In this document: positions 1-9,400 of the stretch, piece by piece
Layout of the letters: each line of letters starts with the position of its first letter
How positions within the stretch are numbered: position 1 is the stretch's first letter
Assembly (NCBI GenBank): GCA_018712145.1
Contig: DVHJ01000019.1
Coordinates: 1 to 56,274 of the forward strand
Direction of reading: 5' to 3'
DNA from: Candidatus Faecousia faecigallinarum
GTDB lineage: Bacteria; Bacillota; Clostridia; Oscillospirales; Oscillospiraceae
DNA length: 56,274 bases
Translations under genes and position numbers: made by a program
Notes under the pieces: generated by a model
Database searches by the model: none
What the model was told of the DNA's origin: nothing
The model's input: the letters and a program-made list of their open reading frames with translations, nothing else

Positions 1-91
1 GGTTAGCATAATTGGTCAGGGCATAGTCCACTGCTGCCCGGACACTTCTGGGCTTATGCAGCGTTGTGGCGCCATTGTCCAAATAAATCAT
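1..91 (-). CDS. Cysteine desulfurase family protein (class V aminotransferase), N-terminal fragment
   Basis: Only the first 30 codons are present; the gene runs off the left edge. The visible start, MIYLDNGATTLHKP, is the typical N-terminus of PLP-dependent class V aminotransferases of the cysteine desulfurase group, which take sulfur (or selenium) from cysteine as an enzyme-bound persulfide. The PLP lysine and catalytic cysteine lie outside the window. The start codon overlaps the stop of the upstream DUF3343 gene (ATGA, 88-91), so the two are translationally coupled. That pairing fits the TIGR01977-like desulfurases rather than a suf or isc operon member. Family confidence is good; the exact subfamily cannot be judged from 30 residues. 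Confidence 0.8.
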   Translation of the reverse strand, partial: MIYLDNGATTLHKPRSVRAAVDYALTNYAN

Positions 92-342
92 GGTGTCAGC
101 GCCTCCAGTTTACCGCCGTCCTGCCGGACATAAAGCTTGCTGAACGGTACGCCTTGGCTGCGCAGCAGGGCCGCTGCCTGAGTGGCCTGGGCCGGGGATA
201 CCCGCAGGCTGTAGCCGCAGCCTTTTTCCTCCATCCACCGGGGCGTCCTGCCCAGCGACGTGGAAATCCCCGCCCCCTGCAAAACCGTCTGCCCACGCTG
301 GGCATAGGTAATGGAGCGAAAGGTGATAAAAAATTCTTTCAT
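88..342 (-). CDS. DUF3343 protein, putative sulfur/selenium carrier-like
   Basis: This 84-residue protein begins MKEFFITFRSITYAQRGQ and contains the CGYSLRV segment, both characteristic of DUF3343. Family members are small, usually sit beside cysteine desulfurases or the YedF/SelD selenium genes, and are suggested, but not proven, to handle sulfur or selenium. A clear GGGAGGT ribosome site lies 8 bases before the ATG at 342. An overlapping 79-residue frame starting seven bases upstream lacks family features. The stop overlaps the start of the desulfurase by four bases. One cysteine (in GCGYS) sits in the conserved region. The function is inferred from neighbourhood only. Confidence 0.82.
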   Translation of the reverse strand: MKEFFITFRSITYAQRGQTVLQGAGISTSLGRTPRWMEEKGCGYSLRVSPAQATQAAALLRSQGVPFSKLYVRQDGGKLEALTP

Positions 343-440
343 ATGGCAATACCTCCCGGGTTAGCTTATGCCAGTGGCGGACCGCCGGTGCGCAATTCCG
401 GCAAAATGGTCCGGCTTCCGAGAAATCCTCGGTACAGGCA

Positions 441-469
441 TTGAGAAAATTGGCGTTTTATGCTATACT
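441..469 (+). promoter_or_regulatory. Candidate sigma-A promoter of the phosphatase gene
   Basis: TTGAGA (441-446) and TATACT (464-469) are separated by 17 bases, each one mismatch from consensus. Predicted transcription start is near 476, leaving a leader of about 90 bases before the ATG at 566. No other good pair is seen in the gap between the divergent genes. Confidence 0.6.
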
Positions 470-565
470 GCGCTTATCTGACTAAGCTACCAGAAGCAGC
501 TGCGCCAGGTAGTGGGGCCCAAGGTCTGTGGGAACAGTTGAAGCACTGTCAAAGGAATGTAGAAC

Positions 566-1030
566 ATGACAAAAATTCTCTTTATCTGCCACGGCAATAT
601 TTGCCGCAGTCCCATGGCAGAATTTGTAATGAAAGATTTGGTTCGCCGCCGCGGGGTAGCCGGCCGCTATGTCATCGCCTCGGCAGCCGTGAGCCGGGAG
701 GCGCTGGGTAGCCCAGTTTATGGCCCGGCCCGCCGGGAGCTGGCCCGCCACGGCATTGGCTGCGCTGGAAAAACCGCTGTACAGGTAGCCAAGGCGGACT
801 ATGCAAAGTATGACTATTTGGTATATATGGAGAACAGCAACCTGCCCCGGCTGATGGGCATCCTGGGCGGCGATCCGGCAGGGAAATGCCGCCGTCTCCT
901 GGACTTCACCGGCCAGCCGGGAGACATTGCCGATCCCTGGTACACCGGGGATTTTGCCCTGGCCTATGCAGAAATTGCCCAAGGCTGCCAGGCCATGTTG
1001 GATAACTTGGAGGCCAAGCATGGAGTATAA
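566..1030 (+). CDS. Low-molecular-weight protein-tyrosine phosphatase
   Basis: A 154-residue cytosolic phosphatase of the LMW-PTP/arsenate reductase fold. The P-loop CHGNICRSP begins at residue 8 (CX5R-S, nucleophile Cys8, Arg14) and the general acid lies in the ADPWYTGDF loop near residue 123. Length matches the family (about 150). The DPW-Y loop favours a phosphotyrosine phosphatase over arsenate reductase. Such enzymes often regulate bacterial tyrosine kinases of polysaccharide synthesis, but no such kinase is in the window. The gene overlaps the next one by 11 bases and is probably co-transcribed with it. The ribosome site is poor (AAGGAATGTAGAAC before ATG). Substrate unknown. Confidence 0.92.
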   Translation: MTKILFICHGNICRSPMAEFVMKDLVRRRGVAGRYVIASAAVSREALGSPVYGPARRELARHGIGCAGKTAVQVAKADYAKYDYLVYMENSNLPRLMGILGGDPAGKCRRLLDFTGQPGDIADPWYTGDFALAYAEIAQGCQAMLDNLEAKHGV

Positions 1031-1592
1031 CGCACTGGAAGAGCAGTTGGCCCAGCTGCCCCTATACGCCTACTTTTTCCTGAAAACCAAGGAGCTCACC
1101 TTTACCCAGCGGGTCCGGCACATCTGCCGCACTCAGTGCCCCATGTATGGCAAAACCTGGGCCTGTCCGCCTGCGGTGGGAACGGTAGAGGAATGCCGGC
1201 GCAAATGCATGGCATACCCAGACTTCCTGCTGATCTGTACGGTGACGGAGATCGACGACATTGCCAACGTTGATGCTGCGCTGGCCACCCGGCCAGAGCA
1301 CGAAGCCATCACCCGGCAAGTAGAGCAGATACTTCAAGCCCAAGGTCTGGAGGTTTATACCTTATCCACGGAAGCCTGCTCCATCTGCCCCCAGTGCAGC
1401 TATCCGGATCAGCCCTGCCGTCACCCGGAGCTGATGCGGCCCTGTATCGAAAGCCACGGCATTCTCCTCACCGAGATGGCAGAACGCTGCGGAATTCCCT
1501 TTCAGTACGGAGACAATGTGATCACCTGGTTCAGTATGCTCTTTTACCGGCACCGGATGCGAACCGCTGAATACCAGGCCAGTGAAAAATAA
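1020..1592 (+). CDS. DUF2284 predicted metal-binding protein
   Basis: A 190-residue cysteine-rich protein. The start at 1020 (MEYNALEEQL) is chosen because a longer frame back to 927 would run through the phosphatase gene; the 11-base overlap suggests coupling. It has the DUF2284 pattern: an RHICRTQCPMYGKTWACPP motif near residues 30-50, a second cluster CSICPQCSYPDQPCRHP near 122-138, and a conserved MRPCIESHGI segment. The family is thought to bind metal or an Fe-S centre through these cysteines; no reaction is established. It ends just before the hairpin at 1593-1619. Confidence 0.85.
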   Translation: MEYNALEEQLAQLPLYAYFFLKTKELTFTQRVRHICRTQCPMYGKTWACPPAVGTVEECRRKCMAYPDFLLICTVTEIDDIANVDAALATRPEHEAITRQVEQILQAQGLEVYTLSTEACSICPQCSYPDQPCRHPELMRPCIESHGILLTEMAERCGIPFQYGDNVITWFSMLFYRHRMRTAEYQASEK

Positions 1593-1619
1593 ACCGGTCC
1601 GGGATATCCCCGGACCGGT
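1583..1619 (-). terminator. Terminator between convergent genes
   Basis: ACCGGTCCGGG (1593-1603) pairs perfectly with CCCGGACCGGT (1609-1619) around a five-base loop. On the minus strand the hairpin is followed by TTATTTTTCACT, so it is a good intrinsic terminator for the HPr-like gene; it may also stop the DUF2284 transcript. Confidence 0.8.
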
Positions 1620-1631
1620 AACCAACAATGA

Positions 1632-1871
1632 TTATGTAGGGGCAAGGAACGCTGCCGCCTGGTGGTGAAACCGGGCATATTCTGCCTCGCTGCACTCCAT
1701 CTCCACCCGGAGAGGGCCGCTGAAATCCAAGCTGAACATACCCATAAAGGATTTGGCGCTAACCGTCTGCCACCGGGTGGAGACATACACCTCAAAGGGC
1801 TGCACCGTAGCCACACAGACAAAGGCCTTGATCTCTGCTACCGTGGAAAGGCGGATCAAAAACTCGCGCAC
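1632..1871 (-). CDS. HPr-like protein lacking the phosphocarrier histidine
   Basis: From a GTG start at 1871 this is a 79-residue protein, the size of HPr. The start is preceded by AGGAGG with 9-base spacing; an ATG at 1928 in frame has no such site and would add 19 residues. The signature around HPr Ser46 is kept (AKSFMGMFSLD), whereas the active-site GLHARPA segment is replaced by STVAEIKAF with no histidine. It therefore cannot take phosphate from PEP/EI but could be phosphorylated by an HPr kinase, as known for Crh of Bacillus. No PTS genes or hprK lie nearby. A role in carbon regulation is inference. A second gene of the same type is at 32755-33015. Confidence 0.7.
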   Translation of the reverse strand: MREFLIRLSTVAEIKAFVCVATVQPFEVYVSTRWQTVSAKSFMGMFSLDFSGPLRVEMECSEAEYARFHHQAAAFLAPT

Positions 1872-2015
1872 GCGCCAACACCTCCTGAGCCGTTCCGGAA
1901 AGCCGGAAACGTAAATAAAGCGTTTCATTTATTATAATACGCCTTCCCTTCCCATTGCAATTGACAGTTTCAGAAAGGTTTCCGGGGGATTCTCGGAATT
2001 TTTGGTGAAATTAAC

Positions 2016-3317
2016 ATGAAGTTTTCTTTTTATACACTAGGTTGCAAAGTAAACCAATATGAGACCCAAGCCATGGAGCAGCGCTTACTGGCACTGGGCC
2101 ACAGCCTAGGCAGCTTTTCCGAAACCTGCGACGGCTATATCATCAATACCTGCACCGTTACCGCCGTGGCAGACAAGAAGAGCCGGGGCATCATCCGCAG
2201 GTGCCGCCGGTTGAATCCGCAAGCAGTGGTCGGCGTCTGCGGATGCTACGCCCAAGTGAATCCCCAGGCCATTCGGGCGTTAGGCGTGGATGTACTCTCC
2301 GGCAGCGCCGGGCGAGAGGCATTCCTGGACATGATGGTACAAGCTGCCTACGACCGGATTCGCCGGGAAGCCCTGGATAAGCCCATGACCCGCCGGGAAT
2401 TTGAACCCCTGCCTGCCGGCGGTCTGGAGGCCCGTACCCGGGCCATGCTAAAAGTACAAGACGGTTGTAGTAATTTCTGTTCCTATTGTATTATCCCCTA
2501 CGCCCGGGGACCTGTGCGTTCGGCCCGGCTAGATTGGGCCGTGGCCCAAGCCAAAGCCCTGGCAGAGACCGGGTACCAGGAGATTGTGATCACCGGCATC
2601 GAAATTGCCGCCTGGGGCCGGGATTTGGAAGGCAAGCAAACCATTGTGGATCTCACCGAAGCCATCTGTCTGGCGGTTCCCAGCCTGCGGATTCGCCTTG
2701 GCTCACTGGAACCCCGGGTGGTCACCGAGGAATTTTGCAGCCGGTTGCGGAATCTGCCCAACCTCTGCCCTCAGTTCCACCTGAGCCTTCAATCCGGCAG
2801 CGACAGCGTTTTGGCCAGAATGCGCCGCCGGTACGATTCTGCCCGGTATTGGCAGAGTGTGGAGCTTTTGCGCCAGAGCTTCCCCGGCTGCGCCATCACC
2901 ACCGATCTGATTGTAGGGTTCCCGGGAGAAACGGAAGAAGAATTTCAAGCTTCCCTGGATTTTCTCCGGCGGTGCAGATTTGCCGCCGTCCATGTGTTTC
3001 CTTACTCCCGCCGGCCAGGCACGCCGGCAGCCGGCATGCCAAACCAGATCCCAAAGGCAGAGAAGGAGGCTCGGGCCAGCGCCGCCGGTCAGGTGGCGGC
3101 AGAATTGGAGCAAGCTTTCCTGGACAGCCTCACCGGCACGGTGCAGCCCGTGCTATTTGAAGAAGCGGCAGGTAACCGCCTATACGTTGGCCACGCTTCC
3201 AACTATGCCAAGGTTTATGCCCAAGGAGAAAACCTGCACAATGTACTACTGCCGGTACGCATTACTGGACGGTATGCCGGCGGTTTGCTGGGCAAACCAA
3301 TCCCAATTTCAGAATAA
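2016..3317 (+). CDS. mtaB: tRNA (N6-threonylcarbamoyladenosine(37)-C2)-methylthiotransferase MtaB
   Basis: A 433-residue radical-SAM methylthiotransferase that converts t6A37 to ms2t6A37 in ANN-decoding tRNAs. The N-terminal UPF0004 domain carries the three ligands of the auxiliary 4Fe-4S cluster (YTLGCKVNQ Cys10, NTCTVT, GVCGCYAQ). The radical-SAM domain has CSNFCSYCIIPYARG near residue 151, and a C-terminal TRAM-like region follows. Length and the KVNQYET motif distinguish MtaB from MiaB and RimO. A modest site (TGGTGA) precedes the ATG by seven bases. It appears monocistronic, ending at a strong hairpin. Confidence 0.95.
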   Translation: MKFSFYTLGCKVNQYETQAMEQRLLALGHSLGSFSETCDGYIINTCTVTAVADKKSRGIIRRCRRLNPQAVVGVCGCYAQVNPQAIRALGVDVLSGSAGREAFLDMMVQAAYDRIRREALDKPMTRREFEPLPAGGLEARTRAMLKVQDGCSNFCSYCIIPYARGPVRSARLDWAVAQAKALAETGYQEIVITGIEIAAWGRDLEGKQTIVDLTEAICLAVPSLRIRLGSLEPRVVTEEFCSRLRNLPNLCPQFHLSLQSGSDSVLARMRRRYDSARYWQSVELLRQSFPGCAITTDLIVGFPGETEEEFQASLDFLRRCRFAAVHVFPYSRRPGTPAAGMPNQIPKAEKEARASAAGQVAAELEQAFLDSLTGTVQPVLFEEAAGNRLYVGHASNYAKVYAQGENLHNVLLPVRITGRYAGGLLGKPIPISE

Positions 3318-3344
3318 GCGCCGCTACAGCAAACCTTTCTGCCA

Positions 3345-3394
3345 AACAGCACCCGGGAAAATCCCCATATACTGGGGTTTTCCCGGGTGTTGTT
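3345..3394. terminator. Bidirectional terminator between mtaB and the subtilase gene
   Basis: A long inverted repeat, with GCACCCGGGAAAA and TTTTCCCGGGTGT in the arms and CCCCA/TGGGG closing a five-base loop, lies between the two convergent genes. The arms contain A- and T-runs on both sides, suiting termination in both directions. Confidence 0.85.
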
Positions 3395-3436
3395 GGTGTT
3401 TCCGGCCTTCTGCACAAGGCAGGAGAGGGAAAAGGA

Positions 3437-6400
3437 TTAGAACCGCTGAGCCAAAACAGCCAAGAGCTTGGCCATTTGGGCGCGGGTAAGGGTACCTTGA
3501 GGTTGTACAGAGCCGTCAGGGAAGCCTTGGAACAGCTCTTCCGCTGTAGCCCAGGCCACAGCTGTCCGGGCATAGCCGGAAATGCTGCCGGCATCGGTGT
3601 AAACCGCCAGGTCAGCGCCGCTGGCCGGTTCTGCCTTCAGATACTCGGTGACAAACCGGTACAGGAAAGCAGCTGCTTGTTCTCGGGTGACTTTCCCCAT
3701 GGGATTGAATTTCGTATCCGTCACCCCCTGGGCAATGCCTACCGCCTCTGCCCAGGCGACGGCGTCCGTGTACCAAGCGTTCTCTGCCACATCCTGGAAG
3801 CCGGATTTCTCCGCTACCGCCGGTTCTCCAGCCAGCCGGTACAGCGTGGTCACCAGCATGGCCCGGGTGAGGTCATGATTGGGTGCAAACAAGTTGCCGC
3901 CCATACCGTTCATCAAATCGTTGGTAATCACATAGTCAGTGTATTCATGGTACCACTTCGTAATGTTTAAATCGGTAAACGCCTCACTGGGGCAACTGGC
4001 CGGAATCACTTCGCCTACCGCCACGGTTTTGCCGCAGACCGTACAAACTTGGTCACCGGTGTAGCCACTTTCCAGGCAAGTAGCCGGCTTAGCGTTTTGC
4101 ACAACCGTTTTATGGCCCATTGCAGGGATGACCTCTCCCTGCTTAACTGTCTCACTGCAAACCGTGCAAATCTCGTCGCCGGTGTAGCCCTCTTCCGTAC
4201 AAGTAGCGGCCTTGGCATTTTGCCGGGTCACCATGTGGCCGGAAGGCGGTGTGATTGCACTGATGTAACTGTCCCCACAGGTCGTGCAGGTCTCCTGGAC
4301 AAATCCATAGCCCGTACAGGTGGCGGGAACTTCTTCCGCCTGGTAGGTGTGGCCTTTGGCATCCACGAAGCTGTCCTGATAGCTGTGTCCACAGACGGTG
4401 CAGGTATGCATGGTGTAGCCCATGTGGCTGCAATCCGGCTGGATAACCTGGGCGTTGTAGTCATGGGGCGCCATGGGTATGTTTTCCCGGTAGCTTTCGC
4501 CACATTCCGTACAAGTAAAGGTGAGGATTCCTTCTTCGGTGCAAGTAGCTTCTTTCGTTACCGTGGCTTCATAGTGATGGTCATGGGCCTGGACATAGTC
4601 TGTCCGGTAGCTGTATCCACAGACGCTACAGGTATAGGTAGTATAACCCATCTCACCACAGGTGGGCAGCGTTACCTGGCTTACATAATGGTGGCCGGTA
4701 GCAGGAATCAAGTGATCCACATAGCTATGGCCGCAGGCGGCACAGGTGTAGGTGGTGTAGCCCACAGTTTCACAGGTGGGTTGAGTAACGGTCTCGGTAT
4801 AGCTGTGGCCTGTTGCGGAAATGGTGTCTTTCTCCTGCTGGCCGCAGATGGCACAAGTCCGGGTTTTCACCCCCGGCTGAGTACAGCCAGCCTCTTGCTC
4901 CGTTTTCCACGAAGACCAGCTGTGGGAGAGGGCCGGCGTATACTGATCCCGGCAACTGTAGCCGCAGACCGTACACAAGTGCTCGGTATATCCCTCGCGG
5001 CCGCAGGCCGGTGCTACCACCGTATCACGGAAACTGTGCCCCAAGGGGAGCGTTTCACTGTCCCGGTAGCTGTGGCCGCAGACAGTGCAGGTGTGGGTGG
5101 TATAGCCGCCCTCCGTGCAGGTAGGCTCCGTTACGGATTGGCTATACTGGTGTCCATTGGGCGCAATGGCCTGGCCTTTTTCCAGCAGTTGACCGCATAC
5201 GGCGCAATAAACATCGCCTGTATACCCATCTTCAGTGCAGGTAGGCGCTTTTTCGTTCCGCAGCTCTTCCGTGTGTCCGGCGGCAGCCACAATGTCCCGG
5301 TCCTGGGTGGCATCGCACCGGCTGCACTGATAGCGGGTATAACCATCCTCTGTGCAAGTTGGCAGTACGGTTTCCAATTTTACCGCAAAGTCATGGCCGA
5401 GGGCAGGAATTGTTTCGCCTTTTTCCAAAAGCATACCGCAAATGGTACAATAGGTGTCGCCGGTATAGCCGTTCTGGGTACAAGTGGCTTCTGTTGCTCC
5501 CCGCAACTCTGTGCTGCCATGGATGCAAGTTTCCGGCTCCTCCAGGGTAATATTATCCACAGCCACTGTCTCGGCAGAAGAGCCCCATCCTTTGCCATAG
5601 TGGAATGCAAACTGTACGTTTTCTGTCTGGAAAGCTTCCGGCACAGGCAAACGGCAAGTACCGGATTGGTAATAGCCGCTATCTGCCTTGGTCAGATCGA
5701 TGGCCGCATTCCAGATGGTTTGCCAGGTTTCACCACCGTCTGTGGACGCTTCAACGGTGAAATCCATGGCTCCGGCAAACAGCTCGTACCGGCCAAAAGC
5801 ATAGTCAAACTGCAAAACCGGTGTTTTTCCCGTGAGATTTACCACTGGGGAAATTAAGTATTCGTCCTGTTTCGCACCAGTCCCGGCCGGCGAAAATTCC
5901 TGTTTACCCCAGTCTCCACTTTCGTACAGGTCGCAGTCAATCCGGGCAACTTTTGTGGCGTTCAGCTGGGTGAAGTTTCCGCCATACCAAGTATAACTCT
6001 CATTACTGCTTTTTACCTGCCATCCTCGAGAGGGGAAAGACCCGTCTTCAAAGTCCTGGGCAAAGAGAATACCGCTGGCCGTTGCACGGAAAGTAGCGGA
6101 GATGGTGTGCCCCTGGGTCACATTGGAGAACGTGTATTGATCCACTGCCCCTACGCTCTGCCCATCCACCAGCACATCGGCAATCTCGTATCCAGTCTCT
6201 GGGACAATACGGAAAGTCTGATTACCGTTTTCTGGCACAATTACTGTACCGCTTGGCGCGATGGAGCCGCCCTGGCCGGCAGAGGCATAGATGGTATGGC
6301 CTTCCGCTACCGGTGCGCCTACTGCGGACAGTTTCAGGTCATCCACTGCTGCAATCCCACTGCCGTCACCGGCGGGCCGGGTATACCGGAAGGCAAACCG

Positions 6401-9400
6401 GACGTCCGGCGCACAGAATTCCTCCGGAATCTCAACTTGAGCAACTCCACTTACTACATAGTCGGTCAGGGAAGACGGCAACGTATCAGCAGCATTCCAA
6501 AGCTCTGTCCAGCTGCTGCCATCCAGCGAGACCTCCAGCGTGAATGTGAACTCCCCGCCTTTCATCCCGTAATATGGATAGGCATAGGCAAAGTCCAGCT
6601 GGGTTTGGGTGGTGCCGGTAAGGTCCACTGCCGGCGTTACCAACCGTTCGTCTTGTGCCGCTCCTGTGGTATAATCAGCGGATATATAGGCATTTTGGGT
6701 ACCATTCAGGTAGACATATTTGTATTGTTTCCAGGTAAAGTCCCCATTGACACCTTCCACAGACCATCCAGCCGGCGGAAATTCTTCCCCTTCAAAGTCC
6801 TGCTCAAAAATCACCTGAGGTGTTTCCGCAATGGATGCAAAGGTGGCCAGCAGATAATAGGACTGGTCAATATCCGACAGCGTGTAGCTGTCTTCTGCCT
6901 TTACCGTCCGTCCGTTGACCTGAAGGCTGACCAGCTGGCAACGTTCTGCCGGAGTCAGAACGAAAGTCTGACTGCCGCCGGTGGCGACTTGCGTATCCCC
7001 TGCCGGGGTGATCGTCCCGCCCTCAGTCGCCTGTGCACGCAAGGTGTGGGATACTTCCGCCCCGCCGCCAGGCGCAGTGAGCTTTACGTTATCCACCGCA
7101 ACGGTGTCGCCATACGCGCCGGCGTTTTTGCCATAGTGGAACGCCAGCTGTACGTTTTGCCCCCAGTACTGTTCCGGAAGGGCCAGTGAACAGGTACCGG
7201 TTTGATAAGCGCCTGTACCGGCATCTGTCAGCTCGCCGGCCGCATCCCAAATTGGGATCCAAGTATTGCCGCCGTCGGTTGATACTTCCACCGCGAAAGA
7301 CATTCTTCCACCAAATAGGGCGCTGCGGCCAAAGGCGTAGTCAAACGTCAATGTTGCGGCATCATTCGGCAATTCTACGCTGGGCGAAATCAAATACTCG
7401 TCCTGCTTGGCGCCGCCGCTCCATGTGTCTTCGTCATACAGATCACAGTCCACCCGCGCAGCATAAGAGCCATTTAGGTGAGTGTATTTCGAGACATACC
7501 AGGTATAGTATTTGGCACCGGTGTCAGTGGTTTTCACCGTCCAACCTTTATCGGGAAGAACGCCATGTTCAAAATCCTGATCCAGCAGAGTCTGCTGTCC
7601 GGCAGCCGAGGCTGGCACAAAGCTGGCAGTAATGGTGTGGTCCACGCCAACCCGCTCGAATGTGTAATAGGAGATCGGGCCAAGATCCACACCGTCTACC
7701 GTTACTGCGGCAATGGCATAACCCTCATCAGGGGTGATGGTGATGGTTCTACTGTTGCCCTTTTTCACCAGAACGTCTCCGGCAGGACTGACCGCGCCGT
7801 TCTCCCCGGCGGAAGCGTGAATGACAGCATAATCTTCCAGCAAATCAGCATAGACCACAACATTGTCAATGCTAATCATTGCGCCGTCCTGCCCCTGATA
7901 TACAAAGGCAAACTGAAGGCTGCCGCTGCCCTGGAATTCCTCCGGAATGGTCACTTTGGCCTGTGTATTGGTCCAATCCGCAAAAATGCCTGCATCCCAG
8001 AGGTTCCAGATTTCCTCCCAATTCTCACCACCGTCTTGAGAGGCCATTACCAGCAGGTTGCAGTGTTTATAATAAGTGGTAAAGGCATACACGGTATTGA
8101 AATCAAATACCATATGAACTTCTGTTTGCCTGCCGCTGATGTCAATGGCCGGGGTGATTAGCCACTCATCCTGGGGGAAGTTCTCATCAAAATTGCAGGT
8201 GGCCATGTAGTCCTCGTCCCGGTACCAGGTTTCAATGGACTGTCCCTTGGACTGGATGCTCCAGCCTTCAGGTAGCCATGCATCGTTGAAATCTTCCGCC
8301 CACAAAATGTCTGTGGGTACCACGTCAGCATAGTCATCGCTGTTGCCTTTTGCTTTTAAGGTGTAGGCCTTAGAATTTCCGGCATAGTCATGGATCACCA
8401 GACCGATGCTTTCGCCCATGCCAGTAATATCCACATCCCGCAGCACGGTGGTTGCGCCAGGAGTGGGCTCTGCCAGGCCAATGACATCAAATTCCTTACT
8501 GTGCTTAGGATCGGTAAGCACCACGGCAGAGACATATTGGTTATCCGTCATGGTCAGTGTGGCATAGTACCGGCCCTCGGACTCCCGCACCGTCATCTCC
8601 GTGATTTCCGGCTCTTGCGTATCGATGGTAATCGGGAACGCCCAACTGGAGCGCTTATTGTTTGCCTCGTGCCCATTGAACACCAGATCCGCTTCAATCC
8701 GGACAGTAGCCTTAGCATTATTGGGCAGGGTGGATCCTCTGGCATCAGTGCCGTACCATGGATCAATTTCGTCGTAATCATTCACGCCTGCGGGAACCAC
8801 CTGGAAATAGCTGCTGTCGTACACCGATTTCGGCTCGTATTCTACGGTTTTGGTGTAATATACTGTGCCGTCGCTGCCAGTTATGGTGTACCGAAGATTT
8901 CGGGCACTGCGCAGCAGGCCTGTGTACACATAGGTCAAGCTATCCATGAAGTCATCTTCATTGGGAGAAATGGCGTTGCGGTCTGCCAGATATTCCATCC
9001 CCAGGGCGTAGTTGTTATCCCCGAGATAGGTATTGGTATAGCCCTCCAGAGAGGAGCAAATGGCACTGTTGGGGTAGGTTTGCGCCTTACTGGTCTCTCC
9101 GTTCAGCTCTTCGTAATAGAATCCTGCATCAATGCTAGGCGCCTCGGTCCAGTCGCCGTAGAACGCCAGGAAAGGTACATGAAGGGCAATATCGTCCACA
9201 TTTTCCGGCTCCAGTACGGCCCATCCCTCCACATAAGCGCCATTTTCAAAGGCGGCCAAAGCCCCCTCAGGATCGGTAAGGGTCACAGTAATGCTCACCT
9301 CGGCCTCACCTCCAGCTGGGACCGTCACCAGATCATTTTCCCAATTGGTGGTATAGGTATGTTCAAGGGGGACAGAGGTTTCCGTCGTAATTTGCACGGA

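Noticed and set aside
1931..1960. TTGCAA-18-TATAAT promoter on the minus strand for the HPr-like gene
   Set aside because: Kept only as a possibility: it fits the GTG start at 1871, but spacing is 18 and the -35 is a palindrome that matches by chance easily; not entered as a feature.
4010..5530. CRISPR-like regular repeats
   Set aside because: Periodicity comes from protein repeats; DNA copies differ too much and there are no unique spacers.
4049..5857. A 602-codon plus-strand open frame
   Set aside because: It is antisense to the Cys/His repeat part of the subtilase; its apparent internal repeats are reflections of those repeats, and it has no ribosome site or known domain.
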